Shown: positions 27,093 to 35,599, numbered from the stretch's first letter. The stretch: DNA of 64,000 bases from Arthrobacter russicus (GCF_031454135.1 NZ_JAVDQF010000001.1:3348001-3412000); one strand, 5' to 3'. Notes: generated by a model not told the origin, from the sequence alone. Program-made: numbers and translations.

Positions 27093-27749
27093 GTGAACAA
27101 GCCCCTTTTGAGTCGAGAATCGGTGTTGGAAAAAGCTTTGGCGATTGCCGATGCCGAGGGCCTGGCGGCAGTGACGATCCGGCGGATCGCGGGGGAGTTC
27201 GGCGTGACGCCGATGGCGATGTACTGGCACTTCGCGAACAAGGAAGAGTTGTTGGCGGCGCTGGGGCAGCGCTTATGGAATTCCGTGGAGGTTGATCCGG
27301 AGGCGTCGTTGCGCGAGCTGCTGACGATTTTGGTCGAGGCCTTGCGGGCGCATCCGGCGATTGCCGGGCTGGCGGACACCCAGATGCTCTCCTCGGAAGG
27401 CGGCCTTGCGGTCACTGAGCGTGCCCTGGAACTGTTGGCCGGTTCGGGGTTCTCGGTGGCGGAGGCGTCGGCAATCGCCCGGAATGCAATGCAGCTTGCT
27501 GCGACGATGGTGATCGGTGAGCCCGGTGCTGATGTGGGTATTTCTGCCGCCGAGCGCGAGGCGTTGGTGGCGATGAAATGCCAACGGATTGGTGAGTTGT
27601 CGCAGCAGAAGTATCCGCGGATCGTGGCTGCGGCGAGTGCGTTGACCGAAGTCGACGATGTGGAGGAGTACTACCGGGTTTCGATCGATCTGTTCGTGGC
27701 CGGGGTGGAAACGATGGCGCGCTCGCGCAGCCTCCCCGGGTTCAGCTGA
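27093..27749 (+). CDS. TetR-family transcriptional regulator
   Basis: This 218-residue repressor has an N-terminal HTH (AVTIRRIAGEFGVTPMAMYWHFANKEEL; quoted only as the classical TetR pattern, with YWHFANK as recognition end). A TetR_C-like helical domain follows. GTG 27093 is the start. It lies divergent from the SDR gene with a palindromic operator in between, so it likely controls that gene and itself. Confidence 0.88.
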   Translation: MNKPLLSRESVLEKALAIADAEGLAAVTIRRIAGEFGVTPMAMYWHFANKEELLAALGQRLWNSVEVDPEASLRELLTILVEALRAHPAIAGLADTQMLSSEGGLAVTERALELLAGSGFSVAEASAIARNAMQLAATMVIGEPGADVGISAAEREALVAMKCQRIGELSQQKYPRIVAAASALTEVDDVEEYYRVSIDLFVAGVETMARSRSLPGFS

Positions 27750-28209
27750 TTTTTAGGTCTTTGGTCTCGCTGGAACCGTTGTAGCGGATGCGCAGGGTGA
27801 ACCCGGCTGTCGGCGCGTTCTCTGGGAGTTCGACGATGTGGCTGCTCGGCCCCAGATCATCGGTGCAGACGTTGTTTTTGCTCGGCTCGAAGGTGAGTTC
27901 GACGACGTTGTCCGGCTCTGTGGTGATCGAGGCGGCGAGGGGCGGGCAGGTGGAACTGCCCCAGGTGACTACCCCGATTTTGTTTTCCGGCAGGCGGGCG
28001 GCCAACGGACCGTCCTGGCCGAAATAGCCGTCCGGGGTGCTACTGCTCGGGGTTGGGAGCGCCGCCGACAACTCGCTCGGGATGCCGCGTTGCGGGCTGG
28101 CTCCGATGCCCGAGGGATCGGGACTGGGGGAGCAGGCGGCCAACGTGAGCAGCGAGATGGCCGCTGCTATTGCCAGGTTTACCCGCCAGGGGAGTCTGCT
28201 GCGCTGCAT
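27742..28209 (-). CDS. Putative lipoprotein
   Basis: This 155-residue protein has a signal sequence ending in the lipobox LAAC (SLLTLAACSPSP). A Ser/Pro-rich linker leads to a beta-rich domain with two cysteines (STCPPLA, NNVCTDD) and a terminal immunoglobulin-like strand pattern. It should be anchored on the outer face of the membrane. Its 3' end overlaps the TetR gene by eight bases, tail to tail. Function unknown. Confidence 0.75.
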   Translation of the reverse strand: MQRSRLPWRVNLAIAAAISLLTLAACSPSPDPSGIGASPQRGIPSELSAALPTPSSSTPDGYFGQDGPLAARLPENKIGVVTWGSSTCPPLAASITTEPDNVVELTFEPSKNNVCTDDLGPSSHIVELPENAPTAGFTLRIRYNGSSETKDLKIS

Positions 28210-28388
28210 GCCGACGAGTGTAGTCCTGGGTGCTTGCCGGTGGTCGGCCCTGCGGGAACTGCGGCTGAATCGTTAACTGGGGCGCCGTGGGTGGTGCCGG
28301 TTTTGGGCCGGTTACTGGGCCGGGCCGAGCGTACTGTATGATTTTCAAGTTGGCTTTCGCCGGGTTCGCCCGGGCTGAAATCAACGTT

Positions 28389-28434
28389 CGGGCTGTAGCG
28401 CAGCTTGGTAGCGCACCTGACTGGGGGTCAAGGG
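28389..28434 (+). pseudogene. Truncated tRNA-Pro 5' half, left end of the ICE
   Basis: CGGGCTG starts a sequence that matches the intact tRNA-Pro downstream at 42 of about 46 positions through the anticodon arm, then diverges with no T-arm. The acceptor strand CGGGCTG would need CAGCCCG, which is absent. The anticodon stem is mismatched: 5' strand CCTGA but 3' strand TCAAG, which belongs to the other copy (CTTGA/TCAAG). It therefore looks like a host tRNA cut by recombination in the anticodon loop. Confidence 0.65.
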
Positions 28435-28469
28435 CACTAGGGCAGCGAAGCAGCCAAAAAATTCAACAA

Positions 28470-28543
<74 letters not shown>

Positions 28544-28548
28544 CAAAA

Positions 28549-28592
28549 AAGCCCAGGTGAGAAGCGATTTTCTCGCCTGGGCTTCGTCTTTT
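28549..28592 (+). terminator. Intrinsic terminator of tRNA-Pro
   Basis: Arms 28549-28563 and 28570-28584 pair over 15 bases with one G-T pair, around a six-base loop. The stem is followed by TCTTTT. It ends tRNA transcription and also faces the integrase gene end. Confidence 0.75.
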
Positions 28593-28774
28593 CCAGGCCT
28601 TCACTGTTCTGGTCCCCAGAAGTCATGGTTACTTCGATCAGCACCGTCTCTCCTTCTCGCTCTGGTCGCGAGGGGGACCAGACGTGGCCCATTTCTCGCG
28701 GAAGTGGGGGGACCAATCCGGGCAGGGGAAGGCGCCGAGGCGCGATCAGCGGCTCGGCGGGTTTTCGTCTCTGG

Positions 28775-29965
28775 TCAGACCCCGGGTGCCCGGGTCGGCT
28801 TGATCTCCCTTCGCGCCGGCTTGGAGAGGAAGGCGTTTGCTTGGCGTGCGGCGTCAAGCAGGTGTCGGGTGTCCGGGTGGAGGTAGAGCCTCGTCGTCTC
28901 GATCGATCGATGGCCCAGGATCTGCTGAAGTATGTGTAGCGGCACGCCCGAGTCTGCGAGCCAGGTGGCTCCGGTGTGTCGGAGGCCGTGACGCTTGAGG
29001 TTTGGCAGGCCGAGTTCGACCACCAGGCTGTCCCAGTGGGTCGCTCGCCGGATCGAGGCGGTCGTGAGGACGCCGCCCTTCGGGCCGCGCAGCAGGGGCT
29101 CCTCCGGTGCGCGGCCCTCGGTAAGGCGCTTAAGAACCGGCTCGAGGGCTTTGAGGATCGGGACCGGCCGCGCTTGGCGTCCCTTAGTCGCTTTGGTGAC
29201 GAGGCCGCCTTGTCCTGGGTAGGTCTGCTGCGCGATCGTGACGATCTCTGTCGTCCAGTCGACGTCGCCCACGCGGAGCCCGGCGACCTCTGACCCACGA
29301 GCTGCCAGGAGCGCTGCCAGCATGACGTGGTCGTGATAGCTCTGATGGACGAGCCCGCAGGCGTCAGCGAGCTTGTCGAGTGTGTCGAGGTCGGGGATTG
29401 CGTAGGCGCGCGGTGACCCGGTCGTCTGGGGAGCGCTGGTGTTGAGGCTTCGCCGCGCCCTGTTCTTCGCTGGGTTCGCGGAGATCACGTCTTCGCGAAC
29501 GGCCTCGTCGAGCACACGCACGAGCGGGGCGATCGAGTTCTTGAGGATCGAGGCGGAGTATCGGGTCTCCCAGTCGTCGATTGCGCGGTCGATCATCCCG
29601 GGCGTGATCTTCCCGACCTGGACGTGCCCCAGAGCGGGGAGCACGCGAAGGCGCAGCCCGGCGTCGTAGCCTTGGGCGGTCGAGGTGAGGTCGAGGCCGC
29701 GCTTCCATCTATCGGCGATTCTCTCCACGAACGCGGTCAACGTGATCGTAGGGTCCGATCCGGTCTCGGCTGCACGCGCCATCTGAGCGAAGAACTCGTT
29801 GACCTCGTCCATGGTTTTCACGACGGTTGAGCGGGTCTGCCGCTGCTTGCTGATCGGATCGGTCCAGCGCACCCGCGCGCGGAAACCGTATGCGCGGCGT
29901 TCCACGTCTGGTGACAGCTTGACTCCGACCGGCGGGGTCTTACGCTCCGGTGTCTGCTCTGCCAT
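28775..29965 (-). CDS. int: Tyrosine integrase of the ICE
   Basis: This 396-residue integrase has an N-terminal AP2-like arm-binding region (YGFRARVRWTD), a SAM-like core-binding domain (LTAFVERIADRWK) and a catalytic domain. Catalytic residues are Arg in ARGSEVAGLRVGDVD, Lys in TKATKGRQ, HxxR in KRHGLRHTG, His in LGHRS and Tyr in TTRLYLH. The start is ATG 29965. The gene points away from the excisionase into the tRNA boundary, as in many tRNA-integrating ICEs, and overlaps xis by 26 bases. Confidence 0.92.
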   Translation of the reverse strand: MAEQTPERKTPPVGVKLSPDVERRAYGFRARVRWTDPISKQRQTRSTVVKTMDEVNEFFAQMARAAETGSDPTITLTAFVERIADRWKRGLDLTSTAQGYDAGLRLRVLPALGHVQVGKITPGMIDRAIDDWETRYSASILKNSIAPLVRVLDEAVREDVISANPAKNRARRSLNTSAPQTTGSPRAYAIPDLDTLDKLADACGLVHQSYHDHVMLAALLAARGSEVAGLRVGDVDWTTEIVTIAQQTYPGQGGLVTKATKGRQARPVPILKALEPVLKRLTEGRAPEEPLLRGPKGGVLTTASIRRATHWDSLVVELGLPNLKRHGLRHTGATWLADSGVPLHILQQILGHRSIETTRLYLHPDTRHLLDAARQANAFLSKPARREIKPTRAPGV

Positions 29966-30197
29966 TGCGGCTTTCCATCGACTCGACCCAGGCGCGAACG
30001 GTCTCCGGCCGATAGCGGGCGACGCTGGCAACGTGAATACACCCGGGACCGACGCCGCGTTTGCGCCACCGCGACAACGTCGCCTCGGAGATGTTCAAAA
30101 ACGACGCAACATCGACGCTGCGCCACAGCTCAGGGGCCGCCATTCGTGCCTCCTGCTGCTCGCTTGTCCCCTCGAACCCATCAGCAGAGAACGGCAT
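29940..30197 (-). CDS. xis: Excisionase-like MerR/Xis-type DNA-binding protein
   Basis: This 85-residue protein has a single winged HTH of the excisionase type (WRSVDVASFLNISEATLSRW, then YRPETVRAWVES). ATG 30197 follows AAGGAGGA; a later ATG at 30143 is less likely. It overlaps the integrase gene and would direct excision by bending DNA at the att site. Confidence 0.82.
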   Translation of the reverse strand: MPFSADGFEGTSEQQEARMAAPELWRSVDVASFLNISEATLSRWRKRGVGPGCIHVASVARYRPETVRAWVESMESRNGRADTGA

Positions 30198-30330
30198 GGC
30201 GGTCCTCCTTCTCGTGCGCCGGCTAGCGATGCAATCCAGGTACGCCCATGCGGACACCGTTGACGACATATGGCGCACTCATGCGCACCTTCTCGGCGTC
30301 GACATGTCCAGGACCAGGGGTGGAGGACTA

Positions 30331-30774
30331 ATGCCCGTTCCGCGCTCACGGCCCGAGCAGTTCGTGCCGTCCGGCTGGGACTCGGGTACACCCGAGCGCA
30401 AGGCGAAGTTCGTCAACTCGCTGCTGCGGTTCATCGTGGACGGGTTCCCGCGGGAGCGCTTCACGCGATCGCTGTATCTCGGGCTCTCGAACCACGGTTA
30501 TTTCGGGTTCATCGCTCACTACGACATCCACGGTTTCTACGCCGAGCGGCTTTCGACCTCAGAGCGGCAAGCGTGCTTCCTGCGTGATCTGACGCGTGAC
30601 TGCGAGCGAGAGGCAGGTCTTGACCGTCCCGATCTGTGGACCGACGTGAAGGCCGCGCTCGCCAAGCAGCTCCTGGTCGAGCCGGACGAGGCGTCGAGCC
30701 GCCGGCCGCGTCAGTTCCCGCCGATGGGTGCTCGCGCAGCTTCCCGCCGTGATGACGCACCAACCCTCTTCTGA
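30331..30774 (+). CDS. ICE protein of unknown function
   Basis: This is a 147-residue soluble protein starting MPVPRSRPEQFVPSGWDSG at ATG 30331, with GGAGGA just before. The middle (RFIVDGFPRERFTRSLYLGL, FGFIAHYDIHGFYAERL) looks like a compact alpha/beta domain, and the tail is Arg/Pro-rich. It is followed by another ICE gene after 12 bases. I do not recognise the family; a replication or transfer accessory role is only suggested by position. Confidence 0.65.
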   Translation: MPVPRSRPEQFVPSGWDSGTPERKAKFVNSLLRFIVDGFPRERFTRSLYLGLSNHGYFGFIAHYDIHGFYAERLSTSERQACFLRDLTRDCEREAGLDRPDLWTDVKAALAKQLLVEPDEASSRRPRQFPPMGARAASRRDDAPTLF

Positions 30775-30786
30775 GGCGAGAGAAAC

Positions 30787-31269
30787 GTGGCGCGACGCTT
30801 AGACCAGATCGGTCAGCTCTCTTTCGACATCGACGCGTTGATCCACGCGGCGGAGGTCGAGGCTGCCCCGCGGTGGCAGGGCGCGCCGCTGCACTTCACG
30901 ATTGGCTACTTCGCGCCGGCCGCCCTCGACGAGGCGTTCGAGCAGTGGTGCTTTCTCAACGGCCACTTCGATTCCATCGCACAGAGTCATATGTGGCACC
31001 GCTACCGCGCGCTGAACGAGCATGTCGACCTGGGTGAGCACAGCATCGACACTTTCACCGCGGACCTGCGCTGCAACGACCATGCGCACCGCGACAGCGC
31101 CGAGGACTGCTCGTGCGTCGGCGACATGGTACATCTGGCGATTTGCGAGCCGTGTGGTTGGCATCTCTTCACGGGTGACGAACCCTCGCATGTTGCAGTG
31201 AATGCAACTGTCCGTGCTTGCAATCGATACCTATTCGGCTCCTTCGGTGTCGAAGTGTTCCGACCATAA
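30787..31269 (+). CDS. ICE protein of unknown function with His/Cys-rich centre
   Basis: This 160-residue protein starts at GTG 30787. It contains FTIGYFAPAALDEAFEQWCF and a His/Cys segment (CNDHAHRDSAEDCSC, then CEPCGWH) able to bind zinc. The C-terminus NRYLFGSFGVEVFRP is close to the edge of island 1. A GTTGCA-NNN-AATGCAA site (31192-31207) lies within its coding sequence. Function unknown. Confidence 0.65.
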   Translation: MARRLDQIGQLSFDIDALIHAAEVEAAPRWQGAPLHFTIGYFAPAALDEAFEQWCFLNGHFDSIAQSHMWHRYRALNEHVDLGEHSIDTFTADLRCNDHAHRDSAEDCSCVGDMVHLAICEPCGWHLFTGDEPSHVAVNATVRACNRYLFGSFGVEVFRP

Positions 31270-31347
31270 CAGCGTGATCTCGCGGATGCGGAGATCTGGG
31301 TTGACACAGTGATGCACTGTCCCATACTTTGTTGCATCTAATGCAAG
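31192..31347. repeat. Two GTTGCA-NNN-AATGCAA palindromic sites at the left edge of island 1
   Basis: GTTGCA-GTG-AATGCAA (31192-31207) lies in the end of the preceding gene, and GTTGCA-TCT-AATGCAA (31331-31346) spans the recombinase start codon. They are identical except for the three central bases. They bracket the triad promoter and could be recombinase sites or operators. Confidence 0.45.
31301..31328 (+). promoter_or_regulatory. Promoter of triad 1 with operator in the spacer
   Basis: A consensus -35 TTGACA (31301-31306), a 16-base spacer and CATACT (31323-31328) place transcription start about 31335. The spacer contains the perfect palindrome ACAGTG-ATG-CACTGT (31306-31320), so a bound repressor would cover the promoter. 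The recombinase ATG at 31341 would then be on a leaderless or nearly leaderless mRNA. Confidence 0.6.
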
Positions 31348-32459
31348 ATTTTGAGGCTTCTCCAGCGGCGCTTCGGCTGATCACGTCAGCATCGAACGTC
31401 GCACTGGCGAACCCGGAAGCGCAGGTTTTCAGTGCGATGATCGATGGTTGGCGGAACCAGCAGCTGTCGCGCGGGCTCCGTGAGCAGACGATCCGGAACC
31501 GGACGGCGACGGTGACACGGTTCCGTGATTTCGTGGACAAACCGCCTTGGAGGTGGACTGTCGCGGATGTGGATGAGTTCACTGCTCAGTCTGGCGGTCG
31601 CACTCGGACGTTGTCGACGATGCGCGCCAACCATGGGTCTATCCGTGGGTTCTGTGACTACCTCACGAACCCGTTGTACGACTGGATGGAGATCTGCGAT
31701 CGCGAGTTTGGGGAGGTCCCTTCGCAGGTGTGCCTGCCGTGGAACACGGTGGCGCACCGGTTCGAGTTCGAAGGCGATGGGAAGCGCCGCCCGTTCACGT
31801 ACGACGAGATCGAGCGCCTGTTCGATACGGCCGACGCCCGCGTCGAGCTGCTCGTGAGTTCCGGGCGAAAGGGTGCGCTCGGCGCGTTGCGGGATGCCCA
31901 GTTGCTGAAGACGGTCTACGCGTTCGGTCTGCGCCGCACTGAGGCGGTGATGCTCGATACCGTCGATTTGCACCACAACGCGAAGATGCGCCAGTGGGGC
32001 CGCTACGGCGCGGTCCACGTGCGATGGGCGAAGGCGGCGGGCGGTGGCGCGCCACGACGTCGCACGGTGCTGCTGGTGCCGGAATTCGACTGGTGGGTCC
32101 CCGGCATGCAGCAATGGCTCGAGCAGGCCCGGGCCCGTTTCGCGCCCGGAGACGACCTCGACGCGCTCTGGGTGACCGAGCGCCGCACGCGTCTGTCTGC
32201 TGGGTATCTCGATCGGAGGTTCGCAGAGTTGCGTGATGAAGCCGGCCTGTCGAAGGACCTGACGTTGCACAGCCTCCGGCATTCCTATGTCACGCACCTT
32301 CTGGAGTTCGGGTACGCCGATCGATTCGTCCAAGAGCAGGTCGGGCATATGCATGCCTCGACGACCTCGATCTACGCCTCCGTCAGCTCGGACTACAAGA
32401 ACCGTGTGCTCGCCGAAGCGCTGAAGGCCCTCATCGAAGGAGAAGCTGATGACCGTTGA
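31341..32459 (+). CDS. Tyrosine recombinase of triad 1
   Basis: This 372-residue recombinase has a core-binding N-terminal half (LREQTIRNRTATVTRFRDFV) and a catalytic half: Arg in FGLRRTEAVML, HxLRH in LHSLRHSYVTHLLEFG, His in VGHMHAS and nucleophile Tyr in TTSIYASVSSDY. All key residues are present, so it should be active. ATG 31341 is preferred to a TTG at 31329 because the promoter predicts transcription start between them. It overlaps the XRE gene by 11 bases. Confidence 0.88.
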   Translation: MQDFEASPAALRLITSASNVALANPEAQVFSAMIDGWRNQQLSRGLREQTIRNRTATVTRFRDFVDKPPWRWTVADVDEFTAQSGGRTRTLSTMRANHGSIRGFCDYLTNPLYDWMEICDREFGEVPSQVCLPWNTVAHRFEFEGDGKRRPFTYDEIERLFDTADARVELLVSSGRKGALGALRDAQLLKTVYAFGLRRTEAVMLDTVDLHHNAKMRQWGRYGAVHVRWAKAAGGGAPRRRTVLLVPEFDWWVPGMQQWLEQARARFAPGDDLDALWVTERRTRLSAGYLDRRFAELRDEAGLSKDLTLHSLRHSYVTHLLEFGYADRFVQEQVGHMHASTTSIYASVSSDYKNRVLAEALKALIEGEADDR

Positions 32460-32784
32460 GCTCGACACCGGCTGGAATCTGCGCAGCGTGATGGCGTCGC
32501 GCGGGATCTTCCAGACCTCCAAACTGAAACCCCTACTCGAAGAGCGCGGCATCGACCTGTCCCGGGAGCAGGTGTATCGGCTGGTGACTCAGCCGCCCCA
32601 GCGGGTGCGTCTTGACGTGTTGGCGGCGTTGTGCGATGCGCTGGAGTGCTCGCTCGACGATCTCGTGACGATCACTCGCCGGGAGGCCTCGACCCCGGTG
32701 GCGGTGGGCAAGGAGGCGACACGGGGGTCGATCGGTGATCTCCGTCCTGTTCGCGCGGCGATCCGTCGGCCGCGTACGAAGTAG
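32449..32784 (+). CDS. XRE-type DNA-binding protein of triad 1
   Basis: This 111-residue Cro/C1-type HTH protein has the core WNLRSVMASRGIFQTSKL, then LSREQVYRLVTQPPQRVRLD and LAALCDALECSLDDLV. It is clearly homologous to the XRE protein of triad 2 (shared WNLR, RGI, RLD, C..L.C...DL). A basic tail (AAIRRPRTK) follows. It starts inside the recombinase gene, so expression is coupled. It is the likely repressor or recombination-directionality factor of the module (inference). Confidence 0.82.
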   Translation: MTVELDTGWNLRSVMASRGIFQTSKLKPLLEERGIDLSREQVYRLVTQPPQRVRLDVLAALCDALECSLDDLVTITRREASTPVAVGKEATRGSIGDLRPVRAAIRRPRTK

Positions 32785-32789
32785 CCGCG

Positions 32790-34739
32790 GTGGCCAAGCC
32801 TCCGCAGCTGCCGCGAGTCGCTGAAGTCGTCGCTCTCGTCCGCCCTCTCGTTCCCGAGATCTCTCGCGAGCGACTCACTGAGATCGTGCATACGGTCGCG
32901 CCAGTACCCCTCACGCAGCGGCTTCTTGAGCTCGCGCTGATCAAGCAGCCCGGAGTCCTGGAGGGGCAGCATGCGAACGTGCCAGCGACCGTTCAGAATC
33001 TGGCCCATGCGCTGGTCAAAGAAGGGGCGAGCCGGGTGGTGTTGCCGACGTGTGAGTCCTGCGGACGCGCGGTGAGAATGCCCCACAAGACGCCGGGCGG
33101 TGGTCGGCACTGCTCCCGATGCGAGCGGAAGGCCCGGTCCGTCTCCTGCGCGTCCTGTGGCCGGGTCCGGCCCGTGCAGCGCACCATCGACGGACAGCGT
33201 TTCTGCCGTGACTGTTGGCGAGCCGACCCTCGATCGTTCGGCGACTGCTCGCGGTGCGGTCAGCACGCGACCATCATCGTCCGTCGCCCGGAACTCGTCT
33301 GCCTGGCCTGCTACACCGCACCGATCAAGACCTGTGGTCTTTGCGGAGAACCTGGCCGCGTCGCCTCGCACCTCGACGGACGACGAGTATGCGCGCGCTG
33401 CTACTACGCGATGCGCAGACCCCAACCTTGTCCCGAGTGCGCGCGCAGAGTGTTCCTCACCGGGTTCATGAATGGCCAGAAGGTCTGCGCCGACTGCGCG
33501 GGCACTCCGATCACGATGGCCTGCCCTGGATGCGGCTCGATCGAGGAAATCCGCAAACATCACCTCTGCGTCGAGTGCCGCCGGCCCGTCGCGATCCAAC
33601 AGCTGCTCGCCGACGATGCGGGAGAGATCCGTGAGGATCTCCACCCGCTTGCTGACTATCTGCTCACGCACCATGGCAAAGCGGCGTCGCTCGAACGCTG
33701 GCTGCACAAGAGCAAGTGCGCGATGGTGCTCCGCGAGCTCGCGGACGGGACCCTGCCGCTCACCGCCGAGGCGATCATCACCCGAGCCCGGTCGGGACAG
33801 TCGGTCGCGTTCCTCCTCTCACTGCTGGTCCGTTCCGGCGTGCTGCCGGAGCTCGACGTCGAGGGCACGCGCTTCGACCACTGGCTCAACGACTGGCTCG
33901 GTGGCATCGACCATCCCGAGGACCGGCTGATCCTGCGCCGCTACTGCACCTGGGAGCTCCTCCGATCCACTCGGACACTGCGCAGCGCGTCCAGCCCTGC
34001 TTCCGGCTTCCAGAGGCAGAGGGCTGCACTGAAGTACTGCGCCGCGTTCCTCGGGGAGATCCGGGCGCAGCAGGAGACACTGGCGACGTTCCCGCAGCGC
34101 CTACTCGACGCGTATCTGACCGATTCGCCTAGCCAACGCGACGCGCTGGCACCGTTCACTCGCTGGCTGCGAAAACACCGGCTGAGCACCCTTCGGGTCG
34201 AGTTTCGAGCCCATCGCCTCGAGGGGCGAGACTACGCCTCTGATCACCGATGGCAGATGGCCCGCAGGTTCCTGTCCGATGCCGACATGGACCCGAAGAC
34301 CCGGGCCGCGGGTCTCCTCGTGCTGCTCTACGGGATCCAGCTGACCCGCATCGTCACGATCACCCGGGCACAGGTCGACACGAGCTCGCGGCCCGTGACG
34401 CTCACCGTCGGGGCCGAGCCGATCGAGGTCCCCGCGATCCTCGGCGACGCCATCGTCGAGCTCGTCGATGCCACAAAGGGCCATCCTGAAGGGTGGTTGT
34501 TCCCCGGCCGGAACCCGGGCCGTCACCTCACCCCGGGGCCGCTCAGCCGTCGCCTTCGCGCCGAAGGCCTGCTTGCCGGGAGCGCCCGCACGACAGCGCT
34601 CATCGAGCTCACCCGGCAACTGCATCCCCGGATCGTCTCGGATCTCCTCGGCATCACGACGGCATCCGCTGCCTCATGGTCGCGTCTCGCCGGTGGCGAG
34701 TGGTCCGATTACCCGGCTCTCCGCTCCACCCACCCCTGA
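32790..34739 (+). CDS. Large zinc-ribbon protein with degenerate tyrosine-recombinase C-terminus (triad 1)
   Basis: This 649-residue protein begins with about 80 helical residues, then about 170 residues with nine or more CxxC pairs (TCESCGR, CSRCERK, SCASCGR, CRDCW, CSRCGQ, CLACY, CGLCGE, CPECAR, CPGCG, CVECRR), i.e. four or five zinc ribbons. The C-terminal 300 residues follow a recombinase pattern: a helical core-binding part, GLLVLLYGIQLTRIVTITRAQVD where a box I arginine would sit, and ARTTALIELTRQLHPRIVSDLLGI at box II. The usual His, LGH and Tyr are changed. It starts five bases after the XRE stop. Proposed role: DNA-targeting partner of the recombinase. Confidence 0.7.
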   Translation: MAKPPQLPRVAEVVALVRPLVPEISRERLTEIVHTVAPVPLTQRLLELALIKQPGVLEGQHANVPATVQNLAHALVKEGASRVVLPTCESCGRAVRMPHKTPGGGRHCSRCERKARSVSCASCGRVRPVQRTIDGQRFCRDCWRADPRSFGDCSRCGQHATIIVRRPELVCLACYTAPIKTCGLCGEPGRVASHLDGRRVCARCYYAMRRPQPCPECARRVFLTGFMNGQKVCADCAGTPITMACPGCGSIEEIRKHHLCVECRRPVAIQQLLADDAGEIREDLHPLADYLLTHHGKAASLERWLHKSKCAMVLRELADGTLPLTAEAIITRARSGQSVAFLLSLLVRSGVLPELDVEGTRFDHWLNDWLGGIDHPEDRLILRRYCTWELLRSTRTLRSASSPASGFQRQRAALKYCAAFLGEIRAQQETLATFPQRLLDAYLTDSPSQRDALAPFTRWLRKHRLSTLRVEFRAHRLEGRDYASDHRWQMARRFLSDADMDPKTRAAGLLVLLYGIQLTRIVTITRAQVDTSSRPVTLTVGAEPIEVPAILGDAIVELVDATKGHPEGWLFPGRNPGRHLTPGPLSRRLRAEGLLAGSARTTALIELTRQLHPRIVSDLLGITTASAASWSRLAGGEWSDYPALRSTHP

Positions 34740-35057
34740 TCAAGCATCACCCGTCAGAGCCGGGCCGGAAATCGCTTCGCGCAGTTGCTCGACGGTCGGA
34801 GAGCCTCCCAGCCCGGCAGGGGTACGGAACACCCGGCAGGCGAGCCCGACCGGCGTGTGCTCGTCGGCGAAGGGATCGACGCCGTCGACGAGGACGGTCG
34901 GTGACCCGTGGAATCCGAGGCGCTCGGCGTCCTCGGCGGTCTCGACCAACTGTCGTGTGACGCGGATATCTGATCGACCGTCGAGCAGCTCAGCAAGCCG
35001 GCGGTCGAGTACTTCCCAGTTCGGGCAGCCGTCGAAGTACTGCAGGGTGATCTCCAT
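34740..35057 (-). CDS. Small thioredoxin-like protein of a metal operon
   Basis: This 105-residue thioredoxin-fold protein has a single-Cys motif FDGCPNW near the N-terminus, the cis-Pro segment GSPTVLVDGVDPF and a second Cys in GLACRVF. Such proteins commonly accompany mercury or cadmium genes in actinobacteria. ATG 35057 follows GAGAGGG. It is the last gene of the cmtR-cadA-cadD-lspA run, 11 bases after lspA, and meets the triad gene tail to tail with no spacer. Confidence 0.7.
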   Translation of the reverse strand: MEITLQYFDGCPNWEVLDRRLAELLDGRSDIRVTRQLVETAEDAERLGFHGSPTVLVDGVDPFADEHTPVGLACRVFRTPAGLGGSPTVEQLREAISGPALTGDA

Positions 35058-35068
35058 GGTTGGCCCTC

Positions 35069-35599
35069 TCAGTTCTCGGTGCCGCGGAGCATCAGGAGCG
35101 CTCCGGCAATCGTAGCGGTGACGATCACGATGTCGGCGAGGTTCCCGATGAACCAGTTGCCGTAGGCGAGGAAGTCGACGACGTGCCCCCGGGCGAATCC
35201 TGGTTGGCGGAAAAGCCGGTCGCCGGCGTGCGAAGCAGCGGCCCCGCCGAGCGCACCGATCACGATCGCCCACCCGGGGCGTCGGACCCGGAACGCGAAC
35301 ACGATCGCGGTGGCCGTGGCCGCGACGGCGATGAGAGCGAACACCCAGGTGAAGCTCTCCCCGAAGGAGAACGCCGCGCCGGGGTTGTACGCGAGCTGCA
35401 GGCCCAACAGGTCGCCGATCAGCGGGATGCGCTCGTGCTCCGACAGGGTGGCCTCGGCCCACACTTTCGTTCCCTGATCGATCACGACGACGACCACGGC
35501 GATCAGAAGCGCCCAGGCAGTGAGCCGCCAGCGTCCTCTCTGCGGACGCTCTCCCGACGCCGATGCCGACTCAACGTCGGTATTCGTGTCCGGGGTCAT
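35069..35599 (-). CDS. lspA: Lipoprotein signal peptidase (LspA) of the metal operon
   Basis: This 176-residue type II signal peptidase has four membrane segments. Motifs are DQGTKVWA after helix 1, YNPGAAFSFG, and the two catalytic aspartates in AGDRLFRQ and GNLADIVIV, with GHVVDFL between. A second, operon-borne LspA beside cadmium genes is known in actinobacterial resistance islands, but what lipoprotein it serves is unclear, as none is encoded in the island. It overlaps cadD by four bases. Confidence 0.88.
   Translation of the reverse strand: MTPDTNTDVESASASGERPQRGRWRLTAWALLIAVVVVVIDQGTKVWAEATLSEHERIPLIGDLLGLQLAYNPGAAFSFGESFTWVFALIAVAATATAIVFAFRVRRPGWAIVIGALGGAAASHAGDRLFRQPGFARGHVVDFLAYGNWFIGNLADIVIVTATIAGALLMLRGTEN

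Noticed and set aside
28389-28460. A second functional tRNA-Pro gene
   Set aside because: No T-arm, no acceptor 3' strand, and a mismatched anticodon stem; only the 5' half is present.
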